Notes: generated by a model from the letters alone, not told the origin. 64,000 bases of DNA from an uncultured Bacilli bacterium (GCA_934096585.1 CAKOMG010000008.1:50660-114659), one strand, 5' to 3'. Shown: positions 51,943-61,794, counted from the first letter of the stretch. Numbers and translations: made by a program.

Positions 51943-52962
51943 CTATTTTTCCATAAAATATTTTAAATTATCAAAACTTGAAGTAAGTTCATTATTTTCT
52001 ATTTTTTTTACTATTTCTATTACTTTATCATTAATAGGGGTTAAAACATTATATTCTTTTCCTTTACTTTTAACAACCCCATTTATAGCTTCGATTTCAC
52101 ATTTTTTGCCTTTTTCTAAATCTTGTAACATACTCGCTTTAATTGATGCATGCTTTTTAATTGCGGCAGGAATAATCAAAAATACAAACTTCTTTTTTAA
52201 TGGATTATGATAATCCATTAATTTACCAACATTCTTTCCTTGAATAGGTTCTAATTTTATTCCTTGTGCCTTAGCAACATCAATACATTCTTTAATTAAC
52301 ATTTGCGCATATAATCTTGATTTTTTATTTTTGGCTACTTCACCAAATGTACAACCAAGAACTGTACTCATACCACTAAACGCAGAATTAACAAGTAACT
52401 TTGACCAACGTGTACCAATAAAGTTGTTATCTATTTCTGTAGGTCCCATTAATTCTAGTACTTCTTTTACCATTTCTAGTTTATCTTTATTTTTATCACT
52501 AAATGTTCCCAAAGAAAAAGTTAAATTATTAGGATCAGATGTCAATTCACTAACACCTGGTGCTTTAAGGGTAGCTCCCCAAGCAACTGTACATCCCATT
52601 ACTTTTTCTTCTCCCAAAATACTTGATAATAAATATTCAGGTAACCCATTTTGTAATGTAACTACTACTCCATTATCTGTTAAATGTGATTTTAAAAATG
52701 TTGCTACATTTTTATTATCTTGTTGTTTAGTAAGTAAAAAGATAATATCATATTTATCTTTCATTTCATCTACTGTTAATGCATGAACCTTTTGAACAAA
52801 ATTCACTGTTCCTATTACTTTAGCTCCATCTTGATTTAATGCATGTACATGTTCAACATTTCTATTAATTAAATCAACATTTACATTACTCTTGGCAATA
52901 TATGCTCCAAGTATAGTTCCAAGTGATCCCGCTCCATATATAGCTATTTTTAAATTATTCAT
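51943..52962 (-). CDS. panE: 2-dehydropantoate 2-reductase (ketopantoate reductase)
   Basis: 339 residues. N-terminal NADP-binding fold IYGAGSLGTILGAYIAKS (7-24), then a conserved LLTKQQDN and LQNGLPE. The catalytic Lys is in WSKLLVNSAFSGMSTVLGC and the substrate loop in ASIKASMLQDLEKGKKCEIEAINGVV. The family reduces ketopantoate to pantoate in coenzyme A synthesis; some members act on other 2-oxo acids. No other pan genes are near. RBS GGAGG. Family assignment is firm; substrate moderately so. Confidence 0.85.
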   Translation of the reverse strand: MNNLKIAIYGAGSLGTILGAYIAKSNVNVDLINRNVEHVHALNQDGAKVIGTVNFVQKVHALTVDEMKDKYDIIFLLTKQQDNKNVATFLKSHLTDNGVVVTLQNGLPEYLLSSILGEEKVMGCTVAWGATLKAPGVSELTSDPNNLTFSLGTFSDKNKDKLEMVKEVLELMGPTEIDNNFIGTRWSKLLVNSAFSGMSTVLGCTFGEVAKNKKSRLYAQMLIKECIDVAKAQGIKLEPIQGKNVGKLMDYHNPLKKKFVFLIIPAAIKKHASIKASMLQDLEKGKKCEIEAINGVVKSKGKEYNVLTPINDKVIEIVKKIENNELTSSFDNLKYFMEK

Positions 52963-53090
52963 TTTAATCCTCCAATATTACTTCTTATCTATTATATATA
53001 ACTTAGATAAGACCATAATTTATTATATCATTTATTGCTATTTTAATCAATAAAAATGAGTGTTATTTAAATAACATATGATTAATCTAT

Positions 53091-53130
53091 GAAAATGTCT
53101 TAATAGTTATTCTAGGAAAATGTCTTAATA
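53091..53130. repeat. Short direct repeat GAAAATGTCTTAATA, two copies 25 bp apart
   Basis: Copies at 53091-53105 and 53116-53130, followed by GGGGG-AATGTGT-CCCCCC (a GC stem rare in this DNA). Repeated TGTC-containing motifs like this occur at ends of IS21-type elements, but no istA/istB is present. Could be a leftover IS end. Confidence 0.35.
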
Positions 53131-53237
53131 CAAAGGGGTTAAAGGGGGAATGTGTCCCCCCTAGATAATAAATAAATATATAAAAAACCTTTTAAATTAT
53201 TAGATTAAAAAAAGAAAAGTGATTTTATTCACTTTTC

Positions 53238-53564
53238 TTATAATTCAATCCATAATACTGGTGCTATTCCATATACTAGGCTACTAATTCTTGCTACAGA
53301 GAATCGATTAAACGAATAATATCCCATAGAACTATTATATGCATATATAAACATATGTCTTTCATCATAATGTGTTCTAAATAAATAATGAGATCTATCA
53401 TAATAATCTGTTCTATTATATTGAATCTCTCCACCTATTGCTTTATAATAATCCGCATATTGAACGAAGTTGTCGTTCAATGTACTTCCCGTATTTTGGA
53501 ATCTATATGATGTTTTAAATTCTTCAACCGATAATAAATATATTTTGTCACTTGTTTCACAATA
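53238..53564 (-). pseudogene. 3' fragment of a DUF6273-type secreted protein gene
   Basis: The open frame reads DKIYLLSVEEFKTSYRF, then RTDYYDRSHYLFRTHYDE, and ends VYGIAPVLWIEL. This matches the C-terminal half of DUF6273/phage-tail-like domains (DKIFLLS...YGVRPALWI). It starts at a stop codon without RBS or start codon; an ATG at 53480 would give only 80 residues. Probably a dead remnant, though an 80-residue product cannot be excluded. Confidence 0.55.
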
Positions 53565-53667
53565 TTAATTCTCTTACTTTTATTATTCTATCACTTACAG
53601 ACCAAATTATAGATACATCCATTAAGATGTCTATTATTAATATAAATGCACAGTATTATTTGCTAGC

Positions 53668-54372
53668 TTAATCATCTTTTTTTGAATTATGATAATTATA
53701 TTCATATTTATCCAAGTTATATCCTTTTATCGATTGGTATTTTACATTATGTTCATTGTCGATTACCTTAAAACTAATTGAATCTTTTAGTATTTCTTCT
53801 AAATAATTATACTCACTATACTTACCAATTGATGCTAATACTAGTGCATTTCTAAAATATTTTGCATGCTTATCAATGAACTCTCTATTCACTTTAAATC
53901 CTATCTTCTTTAAGAAATAATATAAAAATAAAGTTACAACTCTTGTATTTCCTTCTCTAAAAGAATGTACTTGCCATATCGCCGATATAATTTTAACCCC
54001 TTTACAAATCATTTCATTTTTCGACAACTGTTCCCAATTTGTTAAATCAATATCTTTTTGTATTTCATTTAAGTCAAAATCTATTTTTTTATAATCTGAA
54101 TAAGTTACTGATAATCCATTTAATATCGGTTCGGTTTTATAAATATTTATTACTCTTTTTTCTCCTGCCCATTCGTATACATTTTCAAATAAAAATTTGT
54201 GAATTAGAAATATATCATTAGTATTGTTAATTTTAATATTTGATTTTAATAACTTAATAATACCTAAATTAACCATTGTGCTCTCATAATCATCTAATTT
54301 ATTTTGTTCTTTAATATTTGCAACATTTTTTAAAACATTTGTATCATCATATACATATGGGTCTTTACTCAT
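53668..54372 (-). CDS. Fic-domain toxin with altered second Arg
   Basis: 234 residues. Fic fold with flap region YEWAGEKRVINIYK and motif H136-SFREGN-T-R144. Fic enzymes move AMP from ATP to a Tyr/Ser/Thr of a target, using the His. The canonical motif is HPFxxGNGRxxR; here Thr147 replaces the second Arg, which normally binds the ATP gamma-phosphate and is blocked by the antitoxin Glu. The preceding gene is a matching antitoxin, overlapping by 8 bases. RBS AGGAG. Class of VbhT/BepA-type small Fic toxins. Confidence 0.85.
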   Translation of the reverse strand: MSKDPYVYDDTNVLKNVANIKEQNKLDDYESTMVNLGIIKLLKSNIKINNTNDIFLIHKFLFENVYEWAGEKRVINIYKTEPILNGLSVTYSDYKKIDFDLNEIQKDIDLTNWEQLSKNEMICKGVKIISAIWQVHSFREGNTRVVTLFLYYFLKKIGFKVNREFIDKHAKYFRNALVLASIGKYSEYNYLEEILKDSISFKVIDNEHNVKYQSIKGYNLDKYEYNYHNSKKDD

Positions 54373-54721
54373 TTATAAAACTCCTTTTTATTGCAAATAC
54401 TGCCGTTTCATAATCAATTTGTCCACTAGAGTATAAGTTTAAAATATTTTTATTTTTTTCACTTACTTTTCCATTTCCAGCGGTAGATTCTATAATCAAA
54501 GCAAGATTAGTATATTCTTCATCAGCTTTCTTAGTTGTATTATTTTTAGGTAACTCTATTTCGAAAGGAAAGCCACCTCTTAATATAACTTGATTTAAAA
54601 ACATTGATATAGCATAAGATGTATTAACACCTAATCTTTTAAAAATATTTTCTGATTGAATTTTTACCTCGGGTTCTATTCTAATATGGATTAATTCTGT
54701 TTTATTTATTGATTTATTCAT
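54365..54721 (-). CDS. Antitoxin: RelB/DinJ-type RHH fused to VbhA-like inhibitor
   Basis: 118 residues from ATG 54721 (GAGGTG upstream). N-terminal ribbon-helix-helix of the DinJ/RelB class: LIHIRIEPEVKIQSENIFK, then LGVNTSYAISMFLNQVI. The C-terminal ~45 residues have the helical VbhA layout ending LYSSGQIDYETAVFAIKRS. The inhibitory motif S/T-x3-E-G/N reads S-TAG-N-G here, with Asn for Glu, in step with the Arg-to-Thr change in the Fic partner. RHH should repress the operon, VbhA part should bind the toxin. Confidence 0.75.
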   Translation of the reverse strand: MNKSINKTELIHIRIEPEVKIQSENIFKRLGVNTSYAISMFLNQVILRGGFPFEIELPKNNTTKKADEEYTNLALIIESTAGNGKVSEKNKNILNLYSSGQIDYETAVFAIKRSFINE

Positions 54722-55150
54722 AATTAACACCTCGTGTTATATTGTATCACATTTGATATACATTATGCAAGCTTTTTACGTAAAAAATAAGTTTTTTTAT
54801 AAAGTACTTAATACAATTAATTTGGCTATACAATCTTATAACCATATACATTAGTTTAATTTTTTTATATATTTAGAAATACTGGGCAAGTCTCTAAACT
54901 CGGTCTGCAACTAGCAAGCATTTTTTATTAACTAATTAATTTTCATAATTATCTCAACGATTAAATCGTTAAAAGGTTAGAAACCTTAAAAAGTAGGGAT
55001 CAAAAGTTAAATTGTTGTCTAATCGTTAAAAAGTTAAGCGTGATCTGATATAATTGCACTAATTTTACCCTGTTCAACTAATGATATTACTTCTCTATTG
55101 TATAACAATAGTCTTGTTTATGGTATACGTAGAAATTTTAATCCTATAAA
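54722..55150. other. Intergenic stretch with hairpins and a short gene fragment
   Basis: Holds two adjacent small hairpins at ~54957-54990 (AACGA-TTAAAT-CGTT style and AAGGTT-AG-AAACCTT). On the minus strand a short open piece at ~55038-55101 reads REVISLVEQGKISAIISDHA then stop, which looks like the end of a lost gene. No complete gene seen. Confidence 0.4.
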
Positions 55151-55151
55151 A

Positions 55152-55187
55152 ATAAAAAAATCTTAATACTTTAAATTGTATCAAGAT
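55152..55187 (-). terminator. Terminator after tRNA-Glu(CTC)
   Basis: Minus strand ATCTTGATAC, loop, GTATTAAGAT then seven U. Confidence 0.75.
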
Positions 55188-55200
55188 TAATTAACTATAA

Positions 55201-55277
55201 TGGTGACCTGTACGAGGTTCGAACTCGTGTATGTAAGCTTGAGAGGCTTATGTGTTAAACCGCTTCACCAACAGGCC
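55201..55277 (-). tRNA. tRNA-Glu (anticodon CTC)
   Basis: 77 nt including encoded CCA. Acceptor GGCCTGT pairs with ACAGGTC, anticodon stem TAAGC/GCTTA with loop CTCTCAA (anticodon CTC), and T-loop GTTCGAAC. A separate gene from the tRNA-Glu(TTC) near the rRNA operon; in an AT-rich genome a dedicated GAG reader is a minor isoacceptor. Confidence 0.93.
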
Positions 55278-55320
55278 ATATACAATATTATACCACTTTT
55301 AATTAAAGATTTCAATAGTA

Positions 55321-55350
55321 AAAAAAAGACAATACACAGTACTGTCTTTT
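55321..55350. terminator. Terminator of pckA
   Basis: AAAAGACA and TGTCTTTT arms around AATACACAGTAC-type loop, with U runs on both strands. Confidence 0.75.
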
Positions 55351-55359
55351 TTATTTTCA

Positions 55360-56964
55360 TTATTTTGTTGGTCCTGCTTTTACCAAAGCTTTACCAGCTG
55401 GGTTACCTTCGTATTTAACAAAGTTCTTAATGAATCTTCCAGCTAAATCTTTAGCTTTTTCTTCCCAAACTGTTGGATCTTGATATGTATCACGAGGATC
55501 TAAGATTTTTGGATCAACACCTGGTAATGATGTTGGTACTTCAAAGTTGAAATAAGGAATTTTCTTAGTTTCAGCTTTTAAGATATCTCCATTTAAGATA
55601 GCATCAATAATACCACGAGTATCACGAATAGAGATACGTTTACCAGTTCCATTCCAACCAGTATTAACTAAATAAGCCTTAGCTCCACTCTTTTCCATTT
55701 TCTTAACTAATTCTTCAGCGTATTTTGTTGGATGAAGTTCAAGGAATGCTTGACCAAAGCATGCTGAGAATGTTGGTGTAGGTTCAGTAATTCCACGTTC
55801 TGTACCAGCAAGTTTTGCTGTAAAACCTGATAAGAAGTAATATTGAGTTTGTTCAGGTGTAAGAATTGATACTGGAGGTAATACTCCAAATGCATCAGCA
55901 CTTAAGAAGATAACATTCTTAGCAGCTGGAGCACTAGATACTGGACGTACAATATTTTTAATATGATCGATTGGGTAAGATACACGTGTATTTTCTGTTA
56001 CACTCTTATCTGCGAAATCAATTTTTCCATTTTTATCTAATGTTACATTTTCAAGTAATGCATTACGTTTAATTGCATTATAAATGTCAGGTTCAGAATC
56101 TTTATCTAAGTTGATAACTTTAGCATAGCATCCACCTTCAAAGTTGAATACTCCATTATCATCCCATCCGTGTTCATCATCACCGATTAATAAACGTTTT
56201 GGATCTGTTGATAAAGTTGTTTTACCAGTTCCTGATAATCCAAAGAAGATAGCTGTGTTTTTACCTTCCATATCTGTATTTGCTGAGCAGTGCATTGAAG
56301 CAATACCTTTTAGTGGAAGATAATAGTTCATCATTGAGAACATACCTTTCTTCATTTCACCACCATACCATGTATTAACGATTACTTGTTCACGGCTTGT
56401 GATATTGAACATTACACATGTTTCAGAATTTAATCCTAATTCTTTATAATTTTCAACTTTTGCTTTTGATGCATTATAAACGATAAAATCAGGTTCAAAG
56501 TTTGCTAATTCTTCTTCAGTTGGTTTGATAAACATATTTCTAATGAAATGTGCTTGCCATGCAACTTCAACGATGAAACGAACTGCCATACGAGTGTCTT
56601 TATTTGCACCACAGAATGCATCAACAACGAATAATCTTTTGTTAGATAATTCTTTTAATGCGATATCTTTAACTGCTTTCCAAGCTTCTTGTGATGCTTT
56701 ATGGTTATCGTTTTTATATTCATCAGATGTCCACCATACAGTGTCTTTTGAATTTTCATCAACAACAATGAATTTATCCTTAGGAGAACGACCTGTATAA
56801 ATACCAGTCATTACATTAACTGCACCTAATTCACTTACTTGTCCTTTTTCATAGCCTTCTAATGTAGGTTTTGTTTCTTCTTCAAAAAGCATTTCATAAG
56901 ATGGATTATAAACAATTTCTTTAACGTCATGAATTCCATATTTTGCTAAATCAAGTTTTTTCAT
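55360..56964 (-). CDS. pckA: Phosphoenolpyruvate carboxykinase (ATP)
   Basis: 534 residues, full length. P-loop [11 protein letters not shown] (about 245-255), metal site region [28 protein letters not shown] near the N-terminus and HCSANTD. It interconverts oxaloacetate + ATP with PEP + CO2 + ADP. In anaerobic gut Firmicutes it often runs toward oxaloacetate, gaining ATP. Malic enzyme and the Ldh2-type dehydrogenase at 6-8 kb are the other C3/C4 steps. Single-gene unit with promoter (57002-57030), RBS AGGAGG and terminator. Confidence 0.96.
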   Translation of the reverse strand: MKKLDLAKYGIHDVKEIVYNPSYEMLFEEETKPTLEGYEKGQVSELGAVNVMTGIYTGRSPKDKFIVVDENSKDTVWWTSDEYKNDNHKASQEAWKAVKDIALKELSNKRLFVVDAFCGANKDTRMAVRFIVEVAWQAHFIRNMFIKPTEEELANFEPDFIVYNASKAKVENYKELGLNSETCVMFNITSREQVIVNTWYGGEMKKGMFSMMNYYLPLKGIASMHCSANTDMEGKNTAIFFGLSGTGKTTLSTDPKRLLIGDDEHGWDDNGVFNFEGGCYAKVINLDKDSEPDIYNAIKRNALLENVTLDKNGKIDFADKSVTENTRVSYPIDHIKNIVRPVSSAPAAKNVIFLSADAFGVLPPVSILTPEQTQYYFLSGFTAKLAGTERGITEPTPTFSACFGQAFLELHPTKYAEELVKKMEKSGAKAYLVNTGWNGTGKRISIRDTRGIIDAILNGDILKAETKKIPYFNFEVPTSLPGVDPKILDPRDTYQDPTVWEEKAKDLAGRFIKNFVKYEGNPAGKALVKAGPTK

Positions 56965-57001
56965 TTTTTCCTCCTGTAAACTTAAATTATTTTACATATA
57001 T

Positions 57002-57030
57002 ATTTTATCATTTTTTTTATTTTTTTTCAA
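57002..57030 (-). promoter_or_regulatory. Promoter of pckA
   Basis: Minus strand TTGAAA, 17-nt A-rich spacer, TGA-TAAAAT (extended -10). Confidence 0.65.
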
Positions 57031-57188
57031 TTAATGTATATATAATTTTTAAAATAACGCTTTCAAACTATTCAATATTTAATATTTCTTTAAAGTGTCT
57101 ATTTTTATTATTAATACCTTTTATTTTGAAATTTTAGCCTTGAAATTTTGTTTATATTCGCTTTTTATAAATATTTTGTTAAGTTATA

Positions 57189-57632
57189 TTATTCATTATT
57201 TTTCTTATTTAAAGCTATTTCTTCTTCTATTCTTTTAGAAACATTTTTAACGTCTGCTAATCCTTTAATTTTATATCTACTATTATTTGTATAAATAAAT
57301 AGTTTACCATGACGTAATGGAAAATATTTATGTTGCATAGTTTTATATCTTACGCTTGTTATTTCATCTAAACAAATATCTAAATTGTGATAAATTAAGT
57401 GTCCGTCACTAATATACATTTTGTAATTTCTTTTTTTGAATTCGAGTATTATATATATTATTAACTATACTTCTAAAAATAATAATATAAAAAAAATATA
57501 AAAAGTAAATTTATCTATTTGATTTGTTTTATGATAAAAAATAACTCCAAGTAAAATGCGGATGGCTATAAGTACAAATATAATAGTTGACTGTATTAGA
57601 TAGTATTTTGTTCTTTTTCCTATTTCTGTCAT
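57189..57632 (-). pseudogene. PH-like membrane protein gene interrupted by an in-frame TAG
   Basis: ATG 57632 has a strong RBS (AAGGAAGGAC). It opens 55 codons with two membrane helices (YLIQSTIIFVLIAIRILLGVIF; FYIFFILLFLEV), ending in TAG at 57465-57467. The same frame then continues without a break (LIIYIILEFKKRNYKM, YISDGHLIYHNLDICLDEITS) through a PH-like domain to 57189. The full product would be ~147 residues, like the intact gene at 50941. So a single Gln/Glu/Tyr-to-TAG change splits it, unless TAG is read through. The distal 76 residues could restart at ATG 57419 but lack an RBS. Confidence 0.7.
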
Positions 57633-57687
57633 ATTTTGTCCTTCCTTAAATTTAATTATATTATATCAAAACAATATAAAAAATAAA

Positions 57688-57720
57688 ATAAAAGAATTAA
57701 GAAAAAACTCAATTCTTTTA
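57688..57720 (-). terminator. Terminator of the FtsX-type ABC transporter
   Basis: AAAAGAATT, loop, AATTCTTTT followed by U-rich sequence on the minus strand. Confidence 0.7.
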
Positions 57721-57723
57721 ATT

Positions 57724-60321
57724 TTAATCTCTACTTTTAATTATTGATATTGGTTTAATACTTATTAAATACAATAAATATAATATCGATACCATAACTG
57801 TAATTCCAAATAATAAAGCAAGACCATTCATATAATATAAATTATTGAATCTAACGATATCTCCAATAAAAGCTTTATAGTATAATTTACTCTTTAATGC
57901 GGACTTTAATACTTTATTATTAATATTTATTAATACTGAATAAAAGGTTCCATATAAAGATGCTGTTACCATAAAGAACATTGCAATTTGACCTAAAAAG
58001 TTTCCGGTAACTAATAGATTAGATGTACCTAAAGATTTTAATAATCCAATATTATATTTTTGACTGCGGACTATAAAAAACACATATACAACTAATAAAA
58101 TAACTACTAGTAATAAACATACATCTGTTATTACTCTAAAAACTGAAGAGAATGATGCAATAGCTTCTGTAACTTTTAGGATGGCATCATATGACATATC
58201 AAATGGTACTAAACGAGATTTTGATAGTTTTTGCATGTTTTCTTTTACATCTTCAATATTATCCATATATGTTGCATAGACTATTAAATTCATGCTATGA
58301 TATTTTCTATAAACATTTTCGCTAACAATAATATGCCCAACACTATATGTATTTAATAAATCTTTATTACTTTCCTTTATTTTTATTGTCACATTTTCAT
58401 TAAAGAATATCTGATTATAATTAATTTGAGATGATGTCGATGTGAGATTGATTGCACCTAGGTTTTCTAAGCTGTTTGTTAGAGCTTCAATTGTTAGGGC
58501 TTCACCAAATACTGCTTTTAAAGTTGCGGATGTCATCAATACTTCATTATCATTTAGTTTAGATGAGTATCCAACAGTTTTTGTCCCTAATGAATATTTA
58601 GTGTCTTTTGATTTAATGGTTACATTTCTAAAATACATACTATTATTTGAAAGCAATTCGCTATCATAAGCTGTCTTAAAATCGGGATCAAATGAATAAG
58701 CATAGGAAGCAGCACTGTATAAATAATTTAATTCGTTTTTACATTTTTGATCCATTAATATATCATTAACGCTACTTACATTATTCTTCATGAATAGCTC
58801 TCTAATATTTTTAGTATTCTCTTTATAATTTGTCTTAATAACACCATTAATGTATGCTTGTTTTGTTGCACCATCTTCAGATAATTTTAGATAACCCAAA
58901 ACTTCCGCGTAGTTATGGTTATTTATAGGTTTCCAATAGTAATATGAATCAGCTAAATAGTCAGTTATATAAATTCCAAAAGGTTCTTCTTTTTTGGCTT
59001 TTGCTAAAAATTCTATTTTTTCCGTTTGTAAAATTTTGTTCACAAAACTTTCACTAGCCACTACTAATCCTCTAGATTCTTGAGCATAGAATTTATAGAA
59101 CAGACTAGGTTTTATATGGTTATCATATTTTAAATATTCAGTACCTGCAATATGAATTGAATAATTATATATTTTATATATATTACCAGTATAGTTTTCT
59201 TGCAATAATTTCATATCATTATCAGTTATAGCTTTAACACTATCAAAACTAAAATTGCCGTTTTCTGTTACTCCTGTTTTTTGAACAACTAAAGCACTAG
59301 AATGAGTTGTGTCTAAATTTTCTAATATAAAGTCATCATTATTAAAATTTTTAAATGATGCACATACAGAATATAGTGCTAACATTAATGATGCTAAAAT
59401 TACAAATATTGTTGTTATATACCATTTTTTAGAGAATAGTTTGGATATGGTTTTTGAACATTCTCCTTTTTTTCTTTTTAGTTTATATTTATTTGGTTCA
59501 TCATTTACATAATTTGTTTCTTCAAATTGGGAATATCTTGAAGTTATACCTTCAATTTCTTTATTCTGAATTAATTCATTAATTTTATTAATTTCATTAG
59601 AATCTGTGTATAGTGAAGGTGGTATAGAATATAACTTTTGTGACTTTCCTTCATTATAAATAGTTTCATCATTTGTTATTATGCCATCATTTAAACTAAT
59701 AATTCGATCACCATATAAATAAGCGGAATCAATATTATGAGTAACAACTATTATTAAAGCATTCTTACTTGCTTTTTTTAATACCTTTAATACTTTTTCA
59801 CTAGATATCATATCTAGATTTCCCGTTGGTTCATCACAAAATACGACATTTGGTTTTTTAATTAAAGCTCTAGCTAGAGCTATTCTTTGTTTTTCTCCAC
59901 CACTTAATTCTTTTGCAAGTTTATTGCCATATTTTTTTAAACCAACTAGTTCTAGTAAATTATTAATTTCTCTTTTACATTCGCTTTCATTTTTTAGAGT
60001 TCCAAGAGCAATATTATCTTTAACACTAAGTTCCTCTATTAAGCAATAATCTTGAAAAACAAACCCGAATTCATATGCATGAAGTTTATCGAATTTTTTA
60101 GTATTTTTCTTTTTATATGTAAAGTCATTATAATATATTTCACCACTTGTAAAAGAGTCAAGACCAGATAGGATATTTAGTAATGTTGATTTGCCACTGC
60201 CAGACTTTCCAATAATAAATACTAAACCCTTTGATGGTAGTGTCAATGAAATACTATGTAATGCTTCTTTTTTTATTTTCCCTCTTTTGTATGTTTTAGT
60301 TACATTGATTAATTTAAACAT
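57724..60321 (-). CDS. ABC transporter, ATPase fused to FtsX/MacB-type permease
   Basis: 865 residues. Residues 1-220 are a LolD/MacB-type ATPase: Walker A GKSGSGKST (~38-46), LSGGEKQR (~140-147), Walker B VVFCDEPTG. After a helix at ~300-322 comes a ~340-residue external domain, then three C-terminal membrane helices in the FtsX arrangement (ITDVCLLLVVILLVVYVFF, SIL-YLLYLIS). In Firmicutes such fused proteins export antimicrobial peptides or lipids or sense them. No two-component system is adjacent. RBS GAGGCG. Single-gene unit. Confidence 0.88.
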   Translation of the reverse strand: MFKLINVTKTYKRGKIKKEALHSISLTLPSKGLVFIIGKSGSGKSTLLNILSGLDSFTSGEIYYNDFTYKKKNTKKFDKLHAYEFGFVFQDYCLIEELSVKDNIALGTLKNESECKREINNLLELVGLKKYGNKLAKELSGGEKQRIALARALIKKPNVVFCDEPTGNLDMISSEKVLKVLKKASKNALIIVVTHNIDSAYLYGDRIISLNDGIITNDETIYNEGKSQKLYSIPPSLYTDSNEINKINELIQNKEIEGITSRYSQFEETNYVNDEPNKYKLKRKKGECSKTISKLFSKKWYITTIFVILASLMLALYSVCASFKNFNNDDFILENLDTTHSSALVVQKTGVTENGNFSFDSVKAITDNDMKLLQENYTGNIYKIYNYSIHIAGTEYLKYDNHIKPSLFYKFYAQESRGLVVASESFVNKILQTEKIEFLAKAKKEEPFGIYITDYLADSYYYWKPINNHNYAEVLGYLKLSEDGATKQAYINGVIKTNYKENTKNIRELFMKNNVSSVNDILMDQKCKNELNYLYSAASYAYSFDPDFKTAYDSELLSNNSMYFRNVTIKSKDTKYSLGTKTVGYSSKLNDNEVLMTSATLKAVFGEALTIEALTNSLENLGAINLTSTSSQINYNQIFFNENVTIKIKESNKDLLNTYSVGHIIVSENVYRKYHSMNLIVYATYMDNIEDVKENMQKLSKSRLVPFDMSYDAILKVTEAIASFSSVFRVITDVCLLLVVILLVVYVFFIVRSQKYNIGLLKSLGTSNLLVTGNFLGQIAMFFMVTASLYGTFYSVLININNKVLKSALKSKLYYKAFIGDIVRFNNLYYMNGLALLFGITVMVSILYLLYLISIKPISIIKSRD

Positions 60322-60410
60322 AAATTACGCCTCTTTTTTTACAAGTTGATCTTTATTAAAGTATAACATAATTTTTTAAAAATCAAAATATTTTTATTAA
60401 TATTTTTATA

Positions 60411-60440
60411 AAAAAATAATCAATAGTAATCTTGATTATT
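60411..60440 (-). terminator. Terminator of the ECF S-component/DUF1893 operon
   Basis: AATAATCAAG-ATTAC-TATTGATTATT then U run; the DUF1893 stop codon sits in the 5' arm. Confidence 0.8.
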
Positions 60441-60849
60441 TTCTTATGTCTTGTAATTTTTGTTTAAGTGCTTCGTAGCCAACTTCATAATCATCAATAT
60501 CTTTAACTGTTTTTTCCATTGGGCATATATCTGTTCCCTTTCTGTTAATGATATTATCAACTAATTGATTATAGCTACATTCAATATTGTGTTTTATTAA
60601 ATATTTTTTTGCATCTTTTGACATAATAGTTCCATATACTGCTTTTATTTTGGCCTTTCTAAACAACATTGCGGCTGCTTTTCCAATTACAATATCGGCT
60701 GCACTAAAGTCCTCTAGATTAATGTTTTCTCCAATAAATTTCATCATTGGTGAAATGCCTCTTCCATCATCTATAATAACTTCTTCTTGTTTTACTAAAA
60801 CAATGGAATGACCACTTAACAATTGTTTTGCTTTTTCTAAATCATTCAT
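60436..60849 (-). CDS. DUF1893-family protein
   Basis: 137 residues with the full DUF1893 pattern: SIVLVKQEEVIIDDGRGISPMM, SAADIVIGKAAAMLF, KAVYGTIMSKDAKKYL and IINRKGTDICPMEKTV with the conserved Cys. The family has a cytidine-deaminase-like fold and unknown function. It starts two bases after the ECF S-component gene; this pairing recurs in Firmicutes, hinting at a link to uptake or salvage of the transported compound, which is inference. Confidence 0.88.
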   Translation of the reverse strand: MNDLEKAKQLLSGHSIVLVKQEEVIIDDGRGISPMMKFIGENINLEDFSAADIVIGKAAAMLFRKAKIKAVYGTIMSKDAKKYLIKHNIECSYNQLVDNIINRKGTDICPMEKTVKDIDDYEVGYEALKQKLQDIRK

Positions 60850-60851
60850 TT

Positions 60852-61427
60852 TTATTTTTCTTTAATAATTAACTTTTTTAATATTATTACAATAATAGGA
60901 ACAATAATAATTTGAAGTGTAAGGCCATATACACAGTTTTTCATTTGATTAACTATCATTTCCATTGAAAAATTGACAACATTATGGAATAATAATTCAA
61001 GTCCAAAATATACACTTCTCCCAACAATTATACTTGCAAATACACTGGCAAAAACCCATAATCCATTTTCACCTATTTTCTTTGAGAATAATCCAGAAAT
61101 TGCCCCATATATAGCAAGTTCAATCATCATAAATGGAAGCATTGTGAACTGAGGCATTGGGTTACCCGCAATACTTGTAATTATGAAACTTGTTAGTGGT
61201 GATAATACTCCTATTAAAAGCCCCCATTTAACACCTAATAAACATCCGCCAATTAATACAGGTAAATACATTGGAAGCCACTTCATTCCGCCTTTCGCCC
61301 CAACAAAAATATGGAATATTTGCGGTAATACAACAGATAGAATAATTATTCCCATTGATATTATTGTCTTATAAGTTATTTTGTTTTTTTCAGATACATT
61401 TTTTATTGTCAATGCTTTTTCAATCAT
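60852..61427 (-). CDS. ECF transporter S component
   Basis: 191 residues with six membrane helices. Typical S-component features: PQIFHIFVGAKGG...WLPMYLPVLIGGCLLG, then GNPMPQFTMLPFMMIELAIYGAISGLF. It binds a vitamin or other small compound and works with the shared energising module EcfA/A'/T, which is not in the window. The substrate is not readable. First gene of a two-gene operon with DUF1893; RBS GGAGG. Confidence 0.88.
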   Translation of the reverse strand: MIEKALTIKNVSEKNKITYKTIISMGIIILSVVLPQIFHIFVGAKGGMKWLPMYLPVLIGGCLLGVKWGLLIGVLSPLTSFIITSIAGNPMPQFTMLPFMMIELAIYGAISGLFSKKIGENGLWVFASVFASIIVGRSVYFGLELLFHNVVNFSMEMIVNQMKNCVYGLTLQIIIVPIIVIILKKLIIKEK

Positions 61428-61481
61428 TTTTTAATCCTCCATTTTCTTACATTCTTTTAATAATTCTATGACATTTAAATG

Positions 61482-61794
61482 TTAAAAACATACAGATTCA
61501 CATTGACTGCATTTAATGCAATCTAATGTTTTTTATGTTTTTAGTTGTTTATGTTTCTTGTTAGTTTGTAAATAAACTTTTCTTCTTACTCATCTTGAAG
61601 ATGCTTTCTTATATAGTTTTTAATACTAGTCATTCTTTTTTCATTATGAATATATCAATTACTGATACATCCTTACGTTAACAACTAATAACCTTTTCCT
61701 TTATAAAGTATATTTAGGTAATAGCTTTTTGTAAAATATTTAATAAATGGATTTACTTATTTAATCAACATTATAAGCAATCCGCTTTTATTCA
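61482..61794 (-). pseudogene. Decayed oxidoreductase gene with a ferredoxin-type end
   Basis: Its 3' end (61482-61530) reads TLDCIKCSQCESVCF then stop, a four-Cys [4Fe-4S] motif as at the C-terminus of iron-sulfur aldo/keto reductases. The start ATGAATAAAAGCGG near 61794 directly follows a tetR remnant with a GGAGC ribosome site. Between them the frame is lost. Dead gene. Confidence 0.5.

Noticed and set aside
54957..55101. Small RNA from the two hairpins before tRNA-Glu(CTC)
   Set aside because: No convincing promoter or terminator frames them; the stretch also contains a gene-fragment-like frame.
57189..57419. Separate 76-residue gene starting MYISDGHL
   Set aside because: It is the distal part of a frame interrupted by TAG at 57465 and lacks an RBS.
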